Source of the DNA: Bacillus_BD oryzisoli_A
Lineage (GTDB): Bacteria; Bacillota; Bacilli; Bacillales; Cytobacillaceae
Assembly: GCF_043641075.1 (NCBI RefSeq)
Contig: NZ_JBHZRC010000013.1
Coordinates: 1-64,000 of the forward strand
Length of the DNA: 64,000 nt
Reading direction: 5' to 3'
The notes under the pieces are model-generated. The model ran no database searches. It saw only the letters and a list, made by a program, of their open reading frames with translations, and had not been told where the DNA came from. Both the position numbers and the translations under genes were made by a program. This document shows, piece by piece, positions 35,382 to 44,279 of this stretch. The first letter of the stretch is position 1. Each line of letters starts with the position of its first letter.

Positions 35382-36815
35382 ATGGAGTCGAATTATAAAG
35401 GTACAGATAAGTTGATTACAGGGATTGTATTCGGGGTGATCACGTTCTGGCTTTTTGCTCAGGCAATGGTCAATGTCGTCCCTGCTGTTCAATCTGATTT
35501 AGGGATTTCATACGGAACACTAAATATAGCCATTAGCTTAACAGCCTTATTTTCAGGGATGTTTATTGTAGCAGCCGGTGGGCTTGCAGATAAAATTGGA
35601 CGTAAAAAAATTACGTACATTGGGTTGGTTTTAAGTGTTATTGGTTCCTTATGTCTTGTATTAGCCCAAGGATCTGTCCTACTCATTATTGGACGTATTA
35701 TTCAGGGGATTTCCGCAGCTTGTATTATGCCAGCTACGATTGCGTTAATGAAGGCATACTTTGAGGGAAAAGACAGACAACGTGCTCTTAGCTATTGGTC
35801 AATTGGCTCTTGGGGTGGTTCAGGTGTTTGTTCGTTTGCAGGTGGTGCGATTGCCACTTATATGGGATGGAAATGGATCTTTATCTTTTCAATTATTTTT
35901 GCCCTTCTTGCAATGTGGTTAATTAAAGATACACCTGAAAGCAAAGTAAAAGGGTCAGGTACTTTTAAATTTGACTTTGGTGGTTTAGCGATTTTTATCG
36001 TCACCATGGTTGCATTAAACGTGTTTATTACCTTCGGTGCGGACTTAGGCTGGACAAGCCCCATTTCCATTATTCTTGCCATCGTTACCATTATTGGCGC
36101 CATTGTCTTTTTTCATGTTGAAAAGAAGAAAGATATTGCACTTATTGATTTCTCTTTATTTAAAAATAAACCATACGCAGGTGCCACTTATTCAAACTTT
36201 TTATTAAATGCGATAGCTGGAACGCTTGTTGTGGCGAATACGTATGTTCAAGTTGGCCGAGGATTCACTGCCTTTCAATCAGGGATGCTTTCCATTGGAT
36301 ATTTAGTCGTTGTTCTTGCCATGATTCGTGTTGGAGAGAAAATCCTGCAACGCGCAGGAGCGAAATTACCAATGGTCTGGGGTGCTATTATCACAACAGT
36401 TGGTGTAGCAATGATGGGCCTAACCTTCTTGTCTGATTTTACTTATACCGTTGTTGTATTTATTGGTTTTGTGTTATTCGGGCTTGGACTTGGAGTCTAT
36501 GCAACACCATCAACAGACACCTCTGTTTCAAATGCACCATCAAACAAAGCGGGTGAAGCGGCAGGCGTTTATAAAATGGCAAGCTCATTAGGCAGTGCGA
36601 TTGGTGTAGCTATCTCTGCAACGGTATATAGTTCAGTTGCAGCGGCTGGAAGTGTTGAGACCGCAGCATCAGTAGGGATTATCGTCAACGTGGTATTCGG
36701 TATATTATCGATTCTTTCGATTGTGATCATGGTTCCAAAAAATGCTGGCAAAACAGCGCATGCTTCATCGACAAAGGCCATTCGTACTCAATCAGCACAG
36801 AAGATTGCTAATTAA
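35382..36815 (+). CDS. MFS transporter (drug/H+ or metabolite, DHA-type)
   Basis: The ATG at 35382 (MESNYKGTDK, 477 residues) is preferred because AGGAGGTTC precedes it; the frame is open 14 codons earlier. Twelve to fourteen membrane helices and the MFS loop motif GGLADKIGRKK between helices 2 and 3 are present. It looks like the DHA2 branch, but the adjacent M20 amidohydrolase suggests a role in uptake or export of an N-acylated compound. Confidence 0.9.
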   Translation: MESNYKGTDKLITGIVFGVITFWLFAQAMVNVVPAVQSDLGISYGTLNIAISLTALFSGMFIVAAGGLADKIGRKKITYIGLVLSVIGSLCLVLAQGSVLLIIGRIIQGISAACIMPATIALMKAYFEGKDRQRALSYWSIGSWGGSGVCSFAGGAIATYMGWKWIFIFSIIFALLAMWLIKDTPESKVKGSGTFKFDFGGLAIFIVTMVALNVFITFGADLGWTSPISIILAIVTIIGAIVFFHVEKKKDIALIDFSLFKNKPYAGATYSNFLLNAIAGTLVVANTYVQVGRGFTAFQSGMLSIGYLVVVLAMIRVGEKILQRAGAKLPMVWGAIITTVGVAMMGLTFLSDFTYTVVVFIGFVLFGLGLGVYATPSTDTSVSNAPSNKAGEAAGVYKMASSLGSAIGVAISATVYSSVAAAGSVETAASVGIIVNVVFGILSILSIVIMVPKNAGKTAHASSTKAIRTQSAQKIAN

Positions 36816-36851
36816 AGAGAGTAGAAGTCGAATTCAACTCATTTTAAAATA

Positions 36852-36887
36852 GGGCATAGAATAGAAGGGTTCTTCGTTCTATGCCCC
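36852..36887. other. Hairpin between carrier and amidohydrolase genes
   Basis: GGGCATAGAA pairs with TTCTATGCCC, with GAAGGGTTCTTC inside. There is no T-run, and the ribosome site of the next gene follows at once. It may be a processing or stability element within one operon. Confidence 0.55.
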
Positions 36888-36903
36888 AAAAGAGGAGAAG
36901 AAC

Positions 36904-38091
36904 ATGATAAAAAGTGAATTAATGAGCATGCTAGAATCACGTAAAGAGGAAATCATCAAAATTCGCCGTCATTTACATGAACATCCTGAGATTTCATTTA
37001 AAGAAAAGGAGACGGCTCAATATATTGTGGATTTTTACAAAGGAAAAGATGTGGAGATTCAAACGAATGTTGGGAATGGCTATGGCATTATCGTAACGAT
37101 TAAAGGTGGAAAGCCTGGAAAAACAATAGGTCTGCGCGCAGATTTCGATGCCCTTCCGATTATGGAAGAAACAGATGTACCGTTTCAATCAAAGAATGAA
37201 GGCATGATGCATGCGTGTGGACATGATGGGCACACGGCCTATTTATTAGTTTTGGCGGATTGCTTAATTCAAATAAAGGACGCCATTCCAGGTACAATAA
37301 AAATTATTCACCAGCATGCAGAAGAGGTGCCGCCAGGTGGAGCGAAAAGTATCGTAGAGTCTGGTTTAATTGATGATTTAGATGCTGTTTTTGGTATTCA
37401 TTTGTTACCTATGGGACCTGTGGGCACAGTAGGGTATCATGCTGGATATTCCTTCAACGGACGAGCATACATGAAAGTAAGAGTTCAAGGAAGAGGCGGA
37501 CATGGTTCCTCTCCACATCTAGCTAATGATGCCATTGTTGCTGCTGCCCATTTTGTGACAGCTGCGCAAACCATTGTCAGCCGCAGATTAAGTCCATTCG
37601 ATATCGGTGTTATTACAATTGGATCGTTTGATGGAAAAGGCACCTTCAACGTGATTAAGGACAGCGTAGAGCTTGAAGGCGATATTCGCTACATGACAGT
37701 AGAAACAAAAGAAACGATTGAGAGAGAAGTTAAACGGATCGTAAAAGGAATTGAAGAAGAGTTTGGCGTAACATGTGAGCTTACGTTTACTCCGGATTAT
37801 CCACCTTTATACAACAACCCTGAGCTTACAGCTAAGGTGGCTGAAAGCTTACGAAGTATGGATGATCAGGACATTAAAGTAGTGAAGGAATTTCCGGCAA
37901 TGTCTCCATCTGAGGACTTTGCTTATTATGCTGAAAAATTCCCAGCCTGCTTTTTCTACATTGCCTGTACACCAAAAGGGGTAGAAAATCCTTACTTCAA
38001 TCATCATCCAAAATTTGATATTGATGAGGATGCGCTCCTTGTAGCAGCAAAAGCTGTTGGACAGGTTGTTTGCAGTTATTTTGAAATGTAA
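36904..38091 (+). CDS. M20 family amidohydrolase (N-acyl-amino-acid hydrolase type)
   Basis: A 395-residue zinc peptidase-family enzyme. Metal-site motifs are ACGHDGHTA (about 102-110), HQHAEEVPPGG with the paired glutamates, and HHPKFDIDE near the end. A dimerisation lid lies at about 185-295. Close relatives hydrolyse N-acetyl or other acyl amino acids, hippurate or indole-acetyl amino acids; which one cannot be told. GAGGAGAAG precedes ATG, and it is likely co-transcribed with the MFS carrier. Confidence 0.92.
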   Translation: MIKSELMSMLESRKEEIIKIRRHLHEHPEISFKEKETAQYIVDFYKGKDVEIQTNVGNGYGIIVTIKGGKPGKTIGLRADFDALPIMEETDVPFQSKNEGMMHACGHDGHTAYLLVLADCLIQIKDAIPGTIKIIHQHAEEVPPGGAKSIVESGLIDDLDAVFGIHLLPMGPVGTVGYHAGYSFNGRAYMKVRVQGRGGHGSSPHLANDAIVAAAHFVTAAQTIVSRRLSPFDIGVITIGSFDGKGTFNVIKDSVELEGDIRYMTVETKETIEREVKRIVKGIEEEFGVTCELTFTPDYPPLYNNPELTAKVAESLRSMDDQDIKVVKEFPAMSPSEDFAYYAEKFPACFFYIACTPKGVENPYFNHHPKFDIDEDALLVAAKAVGQVVCSYFEM

Positions 38092-38108
38092 TAGAAAGAA
38101 ATAATAAA

Positions 38109-38153
38109 GCCATATCACATACTTTTTATTTTTGGTATGCGATATGGTTTTTT
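38109..38153 (+). terminator. Terminator of the amidohydrolase transcript
   Basis: GCCATATCACATAC pairs with GTATGCGATATGG, followed by TTTTTTG. Confidence 0.9.
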
Positions 38154-38266
38154 GTATGTCATCATTCCTCTGCCTCGTTTTTGCATAACACCTAAATTTG
38201 AAAGGAAAGATAATGAAGATTGTGTTCATTATTTTTACCATATGATAGTGGAAAGAAGCGATTACG

Positions 38267-40225
38267 ATGACCGAAAATAAACCAATAGAATCCGCAGAGT
38301 CTTCCATTGCCAAACCCCCTTCTATATTCAAACAAGCTTTAACTGTCAATCAAAAGCCATTTCCATGGGAGAAGGCGTTTAGCGCAGGGGTGGCTGCGGC
38401 ATTGCCTGTCTTGATAGGATTGTGGATCGGTCGTTTTGAGTACGGACTGATTGCTGGTATGGGCGCATTTACATATCTTTATACCTTTAACATTCCCTAT
38501 GCTCAACGTGCGAAGAAGCTGTTCTTTGTGGTGCTTGGGATTACCTTTGTTGCTTGGCTTGGATCTGTTGCGGCTCCTCATCCGTTAGTGATTGCAGTTT
38601 TGACGGGCTTGATTGGGGCAGTCGCTGTGTTTATTTTTGGTGCTTTAAAAATCATTGGTCCGTCGGCGATTTTTTTTGTATTAGTGTTTTCCATGACAAC
38701 AGGCATGCCGATTCAGCCCGAGCTAGCCCTGTTTCGTGCCAGCCTTGTATTTTTGGGTGGAATACTGTCATGGGTCATCGCCATGATTGGCTGTTTTTTT
38801 GAGCCTCATGGTCCGGAAACTGGGGTTGTCAAACGAGTTTTTCTTGAGCTGGCTTCCTTTCTTGATTCTGTCGGCACGGAGAAATTTCATGAGGCAAGAC
38901 ACCGGTTCATGTCCGTGCTAAAAGAAGCAGAAGAAACGCTTGCTGCTGGATATATTTCCTGGAGAGAAGACGACCTTTTTAAGCGTCTATATGTATTGAA
39001 CGACCATGCGAATGTGATTTTTTTATACGTACTTGAACATTTTTCAAGAAAAAGTGCTGAATTACCACGTGAACTAGGGGAAGCTGTACGGGAAATCGCC
39101 CATTCCATGGATAGAAGAAAGAAGGAGGGCACACCTAAACAAATTCTCCAGCCGAATGACATGGATGAGTCGGTTGCCAATCTGTTTGTTGCCATTTTTG
39201 ATGCGGATGCCGTCTTGAATGAACCCAATTCGAAGATTGAGCAAGTGATTCAAATATCGAAGCCATCCTTGAAGAAAGTCTTTTTAGGAGCCTTTGATAA
39301 AAGTTCGATTGTGTTTATTTCTGCTGTTCGGTTCGGAGTTATCACTATGCTTGCGGCTATTATTGCCTATCAATTTGAGCTGGAGCGTTCCTATTGGGTA
39401 CCGTTATCCTGTGTTGCTGTGATGTCAGGAGCTACACTTGTTTCAACCTTTCATCGCGCGATTCAACGGGCATTGGGTACCATGCTGGGGATTGTGATTG
39501 CAGGCTTGATACTTGCTACGGGTCCGACGGGATATATGATCGTCTTTTTTATTTTGCTTTTAACATTTATAACGGAGCTTTTTATTGTAAAAAATTATGG
39601 GTTAGCTGCGTTATTTTTTACACCTAATGCATTGCTGATGGCGGAAAGCACCAACCCAGGTATCTTTAGCTTTCAATATTTTGCCTCGGCTAGAATCATT
39701 GATGTTGCGATTGGGATAGCGATTGGTCTTATCGGAGTCTGGCTGGTAGGGAGGCAGTCCGCGTCAAGTTTGCTCCCACATGTCATTACGAAAACAATCC
39801 GCAGTCAGGCACAGTGTTTATTTATCCTTTTCACCGATCAAGGAGCTGGCTTTTACGCCCCAAACAGTCGTGAACTTATGAAAATGAGAACAAATTTAGT
39901 GCATGTCCAAACCCTATACAGCACTGCAGCAGGAGAGATTCCAGTCAATCAAAACGTACTGGAATACTATTGGCCGGTCCTTTTCTCCATCGAGCAATTA
40001 GCTTATTTACTAGATAATTGCGCAAAAAACCCAACCCGCCCAATTCTCTCAGACACAACACTTGCCCAGATGCTCTATATATTCGAAACCATGGCCAACG
40101 CAGCCAACCGAAAACAATCACCACCACTAAAACATGTCCCAGAAATCCAACAATACCCAAGCATCCAAAAAGAAACCATCCGCCTACAAAAATCACTCAT
40201 TCAGAGGGGCGATTCTCTTGCTTAA
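38267..40225 (+). CDS. FUSC-family membrane protein (aromatic acid exporter-like)
   Basis: A 652-residue protein with two blocks of membrane helices (about 35-165 and 370-490), a cytosolic helical stretch between them and a helical C-terminal domain, as in YccS/AaeB-type FUSC proteins. The role is probably efflux of aromatic acids or similar solutes. The last 40 codons lie in A+C-rich DNA: 40081-40200 is 78% A+C by hand count. The final residues IQRGDSLA come from a decayed R repeat, so the native end has been replaced or extended. Confidence 0.85.
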   Translation: MTENKPIESAESSIAKPPSIFKQALTVNQKPFPWEKAFSAGVAAALPVLIGLWIGRFEYGLIAGMGAFTYLYTFNIPYAQRAKKLFFVVLGITFVAWLGSVAAPHPLVIAVLTGLIGAVAVFIFGALKIIGPSAIFFVLVFSMTTGMPIQPELALFRASLVFLGGILSWVIAMIGCFFEPHGPETGVVKRVFLELASFLDSVGTEKFHEARHRFMSVLKEAEETLAAGYISWREDDLFKRLYVLNDHANVIFLYVLEHFSRKSAELPRELGEAVREIAHSMDRRKKEGTPKQILQPNDMDESVANLFVAIFDADAVLNEPNSKIEQVIQISKPSLKKVFLGAFDKSSIVFISAVRFGVITMLAAIIAYQFELERSYWVPLSCVAVMSGATLVSTFHRAIQRALGTMLGIVIAGLILATGPTGYMIVFFILLLTFITELFIVKNYGLAALFFTPNALLMAESTNPGIFSFQYFASARIIDVAIGIAIGLIGVWLVGRQSASSLLPHVITKTIRSQAQCLFILFTDQGAGFYAPNSRELMKMRTNLVHVQTLYSTAAGEIPVNQNVLEYYWPVLFSIEQLAYLLDNCAKNPTRPILSDTTLAQMLYIFETMANAANRKQSPPLKHVPEIQQYPSIQKETIRLQKSLIQRGDSLA

Positions 40226-40295
40226 AGGGAAGCGGAGGGACGGTTCTCCTGCTTCCAACTAGTGAGGGAAGCAGAGGGACGGTTCTCCTGTTTCC
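40201..40295. repeat. REP-like repeats, three R copies, first one coding
   Basis: A degenerate copy (40201-40224, CAGAGGGGCGATTCT) carries the stop of the FUSC gene. Two good copies follow at 40228-40256 and 40267-40295, the last ending TTTCC. Confidence 0.88.
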
Positions 40296-40310
40296 CTTGA
40301 GCTTGTGATT

Positions 40311-40583
40311 TCGGTTTGGGAGAAATTCTTTACTATGTCATATACAAGCTAAAATAGATACAAAAGGAGAGCCGTCATAAAGAATGACCGACTCTCCCGA
40401 TTATTATGTAAAAATGGAAAAGACGCCTGTCATAGACAGACGTCTTTTCTGCGTATTGCGGCAATGGACCGGACGACCACATTCGTGCGTTTAGCATTTA
40501 AGCTTGACCATTGACTTATGCAAATTAGCTCATCGCTTTACCAATATAACATCACTTTAGAAGATTAACAAGTAGATTATTTT
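40311..40583. other. Intergenic region with two strong hairpins
   Basis: Hairpin 1 (40363-40398) pairs GGAGAG..CG..TCAT with ATGA..CG..CTCTCC. Hairpin 2 (40417-40450) pairs GAAAAGACG-CTGTC with GACAG-CGTCTTTTC around ATA. No ORF with a ribosome site is present. It could be a terminator plus a structured RNA; I do not recognise a known family. Confidence 0.55.
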
Positions 40584-40612
40584 GGAAGCGAGAGAACCGT
40601 CCCCCTGCTTCC
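40584..40612. repeat. REP-like repeat, single F copy
   Basis: Full-length F monomer about 205 bases upstream of the inner R copy at 40820. Flanks are non-coding and not skewed. Confidence 0.88.
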
Positions 40613-40819
40613 ACATGCGAAAGTCTACTTTTAGCTCCCCCTTTGTTCACCTAATGTTCCTACCATCTCTGATAATCCTTGCAGGAATATAGGCCTATCT
40701 GTGGAATAACAACATAGCACCACATAATCCGTCTCACCCCCCACTATTCAACGCATCTGCCACATCCATTCAAAACCATCGTTCTATCCAATCAAATAGG
40801 AGGTTATTACATGAAACCA

Positions 40820-40844
40820 AACAGAGGGACGGTTCTCCTGCTTC
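40820..40844. repeat. REP-like repeat upstream of RAYT (R)
   Basis: ACAGAGGGACGGTTCT core and TGCTTC end; the first GGAAG is replaced by CCAAA. Confidence 0.82.
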
Positions 40845-40889
40845 TTTTTCACGAATCCTTCCAACACTCAGTCATGAAAGGTGGTGACC

Positions 40890-41687
40890 ATGATGCCGCG
40901 TGGGCCAAGAGAGAAAAGTGAAACCGGAATTTACCATATTATTATGAACGGTGCCAATAAACAGGAGATTTTTCATGATGAGGAGGATTCTCTTAAATAT
41001 CTTGAAACAATCAGGAAGTATAAGGTGCAAGCGGAAATGGAGGTGTATGCATGGTGTTTGATGAATAACCATGTCCACCTTCTATTAAAGGAGGGAAATG
41101 AGGTGATTTCGGCAACGATGAAGCGGGTTGGTGTAAGTTATGCTTCTTATTATCATCAAAAGTACAACACATCGGGGCATCTTTTTCAGGATCGGTTTAA
41201 GAGTGAAAATGTGGACTGTAATCGGTATTTGCTTACGGTGATACGGTACATTCATCAGAATCCAGTAAAGGCAGGGATGGTTTATCATGCGGATGAATGG
41301 CGCTGGAGCAGCTGTCTGGGTTATTACGGGAAGGATCCCTTCGCTCTAAATTTGCTTGATAAAGATAATCTGTTACAAAAGGTTGCCGTTGATTATATCA
41401 TTACCAACGACCGCTTTAGAGAATTTAACGAACGCAGCAATAACGATGAATGCCTTGACGTGAAAAGGAAGGAAAGATTAACAGATGATGAGGCTCGAGA
41501 GGTGATAAAGCAGTTGATCAGTCCAATTGAAATTGCGCAGGTCAAGAGTTTTCCCAAAGAAAAAAGAAATGCAGTGCTGCGAAAGGCCAAGGCTATTAAA
41601 GGAGTATCGCAGCGGCAAGTGGCAAGGATTTTGGGTGTTTCTGTTAATCTTGTCTTTAAAGCAAAAGAAAGGGGAGAGAATCCTTAA
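40890..41687 (+). CDS. REP-associated tyrosine transposase (Y1/HUH, RAYT)
   Basis: ATG at 40890 follows AAGGTGG; the frame also opens at GTG 40881. The 265-residue protein has the Y1 transposase domain with the metal-binding HxH in CLMNNHVHLLL (His61, His63). The catalytic tyrosine is in VIRYIHQNPVKAGM (Tyr120). Family motifs FQDRFKSE and WSS are also present. The C-terminal extension (about 185-265) holds a helix-turn-helix, GVSQRQVARILGVSVNLVF. RAYTs nick single-stranded DNA at REP hairpins. It is the only transposase seen in the window and the natural candidate for spreading the repeats. It appears intact. Confidence 0.92.
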   Translation: MMPRGPREKSETGIYHIIMNGANKQEIFHDEEDSLKYLETIRKYKVQAEMEVYAWCLMNNHVHLLLKEGNEVISATMKRVGVSYASYYHQKYNTSGHLFQDRFKSENVDCNRYLLTVIRYIHQNPVKAGMVYHADEWRWSSCLGYYGKDPFALNLLDKDNLLQKVAVDYIITNDRFREFNERSNNDECLDVKRKERLTDDEAREVIKQLISPIEIAQVKSFPKEKRNAVLRKAKAIKGVSQRQVARILGVSVNLVFKAKERGENP

Positions 41688-41722
41688 GTATCCCGAATTC
41701 CCCCCATAGTATAGGTAGTGTG

Positions 41723-42097
41723 CTAGGCGGAAGCAGAAGAACCGTCCCCGCGCTTCCTTAACAAATAGCAGCTTCCGTCCTCAGCGAAGTATAGATATTT
41801 CCCGTTCTCTACGTTAAAATGGATATTTTGCTTGTCGTAGATGAGTTGGGTTGTTTTTTCGAATTGCTCTACCAGCTGCTTCGCAGGATTTATAATGATA
41901 TCCTGGCTGCTGGTCGTTGTGACAAACCCCTTTGGGTCACATTTTCTCTCGGGCTTTAATTCGGACGTCCAATCCCCGCTAAGCAGGATTGAACTTGCAT
42001 TCATTTTCCTCTTTCGATTCTGAACAGACCAGGTTTTCCGGCAATTACAGCGGTGAATTCTGCTCTTCATCATCACATACCCACTTTCCATGATCAT
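41723..42097 (-). CDS. Hypothetical protein with repeat-encoded C-terminus
   Basis: An open frame of 124 codons. The true start may be one of the ATGs near 42073, which follow GAAAGTGGG. The N-terminal part is basic with a Cys pair (HRCNCRKTW). The middle (KCDPKGFVTTTSSQDIIINP and onward) has no family I recognise. The last 11 residues (RKRGDGSSASA) are the translated F repeat at 41729. It is convergent with the RAYT gene. Moderate belief that it is expressed. Confidence 0.55.
   Translation of the reverse strand: MIMESGYVMMKSRIHRCNCRKTWSVQNRKRKMNASSILLSGDWTSELKPERKCDPKGFVTTTSSQDIIINPAKQLVEQFEKTTQLIYDKQNIHFNVENGKYLYFAEDGSCYLLRKRGDGSSASA
41729..41757. repeat. REP-like repeat inside the hypothetical gene's 3' end (F)
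   Basis: Read in frame on the minus strand as RGDGSSAS. It also forms the downstream boundary of the RAYT unit. Confidence 0.88.
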
Positions 42098-42182
42098 GAA
42101 AAAATGCTCTATGTTGATTGTATTCGCCAGGAAATTTGTTTATTATCAAAAACCCATTCTCAGCTGGGATTTATTTCTTACC

Positions 42183-43586
42183 CTATACCCATCCCAAAAA
42201 CCGAACAAGCTGGGCAATGGCAAATGTGACGAAAAAGGCAATGCCCGTCGGAATCATAAAGGACCAAAACGTCCACTTGACACTTTTCGTTTCTTTATAG
42301 ATATTGACTAAGGTCGTTCCGCATGGGAAATGCAGCAATGAAAACAGCATCATATTCAGAGCGGTCAGCCAAGTCCAGCCGTGGTCTAAAAAAAGCTGTT
42401 TCAAATCGCCAATTCCATCCACATCAATGAGGGCCCCGGTTGACATATACCCCATTAACAGAATCGGGAGTACGATTTCATTTGCAGGAAGTCCGATTAA
42501 AAAGGCCGTTAAAATGTAGCCGTCAAGTCCGATTGCCTGCCCTAACGGATCTAAGAAAGACACAATATGCAGTAGGATACTGACATCGCCAACCTGAATA
42601 TTGGCTAATACCCATGTCAGGATTCCTGCCGGAGCAGCGACTTTAACAGCACGTTTTAGGACGGATAACGATTTAGTCAAGGAGGATCGAATGACCGTAT
42701 CAACAAACTTTGGCTTTCTGTAAGGCGGCAGTTCGAGCGTATAATGGGTAGGAACTCCTCGTAAGGCCGTTTTTGATAACGCCCAGGAAACAACAAATGT
42801 GGTGACAATCCCGAACATTACAATGCCAACGACAACTGATGTGGTGACTAAAGAATGCATTCCACCGGTAAAGCCTGATGCCATAAATAGTGATGCTAGA
42901 ACAATGAGTGTTCCCCAGCGACCGTTACATGGGACAAAGTTATTAGTCAGAATGGCTAGCATTCGTTCGCGAGGTGACTCAATAATTCGAGAAGACATTA
43001 CGGCAGCTGCGTTACAGCCAAAGCCCATCGCCATTGTTAACGATTGCTTCCCGTGCGCGCCAACGGTTTTAAATAAACGATCCATATTAAATGCAACCCG
43101 TGGTAAATAGCCATAATTTTCAAGAAGGGCAAAGGTAGGGAAAAAGATTGCCATTGGCGGAAGCATCACGCTAATCACCCAGCCTGTTCCCCGAAACAGA
43201 CCTAAAATAAGCACCCCATGTAGCCAATCAGGTGCATGTAAGGCCGTAAACGTAAGAGTTAAATAGCCTTCAATCCAACTAAAGAACTCCGCCAGCATGG
43301 AAGAGGGGACATTGGCACCTGCAATCGTTAAGTAAAAAATGACGCCAAGCATCAAAAGCATAATCGGAAATCCCCAAAAAAGGGACGTAAAGATTGAATC
43401 TAATTTTTCCGTTTTTTGATCATATTTTGTTTTTGAAAAATGAACGCCTTCCTTTAAGAGTTCATTGCTTTTTTTATAAAGCTGCTCCACAATTTGATCC
43501 CTAATACTAGACGTTGAAAGCTGGTCAGCCTGCACCAAAAGCGCCTGCAGACCATTTTGTTCTGCTTTTGGGTGGTGGGTATCCAT
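42183..43586 (-). CDS. feoB: FeoB membrane (permease) part, separate gene
   Basis: A 467-residue protein with two Gate domains and a FeoB_C core: GLFRGTGWVISVMLPPMAIFF, GFGCNAAAVMSSRII, NFVPCNGRW and GLPANEIVLPILLMGY. It lacks the GTPase domain, which is encoded by the gene immediately upstream. The stop of the GTPase gene overlaps a perfect ribosome site (GGAGGTG), and ATG follows 5 bases after the stop. The split is therefore arranged for translation and not a random frameshift. It imports Fe(II). Confidence 0.93.
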   Translation of the reverse strand: MDTHHPKAEQNGLQALLVQADQLSTSSIRDQIVEQLYKKSNELLKEGVHFSKTKYDQKTEKLDSIFTSLFWGFPIMLLMLGVIFYLTIAGANVPSSMLAEFFSWIEGYLTLTFTALHAPDWLHGVLILGLFRGTGWVISVMLPPMAIFFPTFALLENYGYLPRVAFNMDRLFKTVGAHGKQSLTMAMGFGCNAAAVMSSRIIESPRERMLAILTNNFVPCNGRWGTLIVLASLFMASGFTGGMHSLVTTSVVVGIVMFGIVTTFVVSWALSKTALRGVPTHYTLELPPYRKPKFVDTVIRSSLTKSLSVLKRAVKVAAPAGILTWVLANIQVGDVSILLHIVSFLDPLGQAIGLDGYILTAFLIGLPANEIVLPILLMGYMSTGALIDVDGIGDLKQLFLDHGWTWLTALNMMLFSLLHFPCGTTLVNIYKETKSVKWTFWSFMIPTGIAFFVTFAIAQLVRFLGWV

Positions 43587-43589
43587 CTG

Positions 43590-44279
43590 TTACACCTCCG
43601 TTTTGGTCATTTTTTTTTCAATCTGCTGTAAAAGACTTTTGTCACCGTCCAATAGACGTAAGGCCAGCCATCTAGCTGGAAGGTCATTCCCGGCAATCTG
43701 TTGCACCATCGGTAAAAGAAGGTTTATTTTTTCTTCGGTTTCTTCATTATAGGTCAGTTGATAGGGGGTACATTGGATAGCTCCAGTTACTACGCGGTCA
43801 ATCGTATCCAGCAGCATCGGTATCCCGGTTTTATTTCGAGCTGAAACCTTAATGACAGGCACTCCTAAACGCCTCATCAATAATTTTTCATTAATTTTTA
43901 TCCCTAATTTTTCAGCTTCATCAATGAGATTGATACAAATAATAAGGCGATCGGTAATCTCCATTACCTGGAGGGCTAAGTTCATATTCCTTTGCAAAGC
44001 GGTGGCGTCTAAGATAACTAAGGTGACATCGGGCTTTTCAAAAACAATGTAATCCCGGGCAATTTCCTCATCCTTTGAATTGGAAAATAATGAATAGGTT
44101 CCGGGCAAATCAATCATCTCATATTGCTTATCTTTAAACGAAAAAGTCCCCGCCTTTAAATCAACTGTTTTCCCAGCCCAATTCCCTGTATGCTGCTTTA
44201 AACCTGTTAAGAGATTAAAGATTGTGCTTTTCCCTGTATTTGGATTGCCTGCTAGTGCAATACGGTAGGAATTTGTCAT
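43590..44279 (-). CDS. feoB: FeoB GTPase part, separate gene
   Basis: A 229-residue G protein: G1 GNPNTGKST, G3 DLPGTYSL, and a degenerate G4 INLIDE in place of NxxD-type NMID, plus the helical GDI-like domain to about residue 215. It ends MTKTEV and is followed after 3 bases by the permease half. Its ATG overlaps the FeoA stop (ATGA). Together feoA and the two feoB parts form one operon. Confidence 0.94.
   Translation of the reverse strand: MTNSYRIALAGNPNTGKSTIFNLLTGLKQHTGNWAGKTVDLKAGTFSFKDKQYEMIDLPGTYSLFSNSKDEEIARDYIVFEKPDVTLVILDATALQRNMNLALQVMEITDRLIICINLIDEAEKLGIKINEKLLMRRLGVPVIKVSARNKTGIPMLLDTIDRVVTGAIQCTPYQLTYNEETEEKINLLLPMVQQIAGNDLPARWLALRLLDGDKSLLQQIEKKMTKTEV

Larger units (their letters stand above)
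40820..41757. mobile_element. Candidate RAYT unit: R repeat - transposase gene - F repeat
   Basis: An R copy (40820-40844) lies 45 bases before the RAYT gene, and an F copy (41729-41757) lies 41 bases after it. The gene is thus bounded by inverted hairpins, as IS200/IS605-type and REP-RAYT units are. No target duplication is expected for this class. Whether this unit itself moves is unknown. Confidence 0.6.

Noticed and set aside
41723..42097. Truncated second transposase next to the RAYT
   Set aside because: The sequence has no HxH or catalytic Tyr motif and no similarity to the RAYT that I can see; kept only as a hypothetical gene.
42090..43110. Several plus-strand ORFs opposite feoB
   Set aside because: Antisense shadows of a well-conserved gene.
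43587..43589. Frameshift in feoB
   Set aside because: The downstream half has its own GGAGGTG ribosome site and ATG at ideal distance, and both halves are complete, so a split gene is the better reading.
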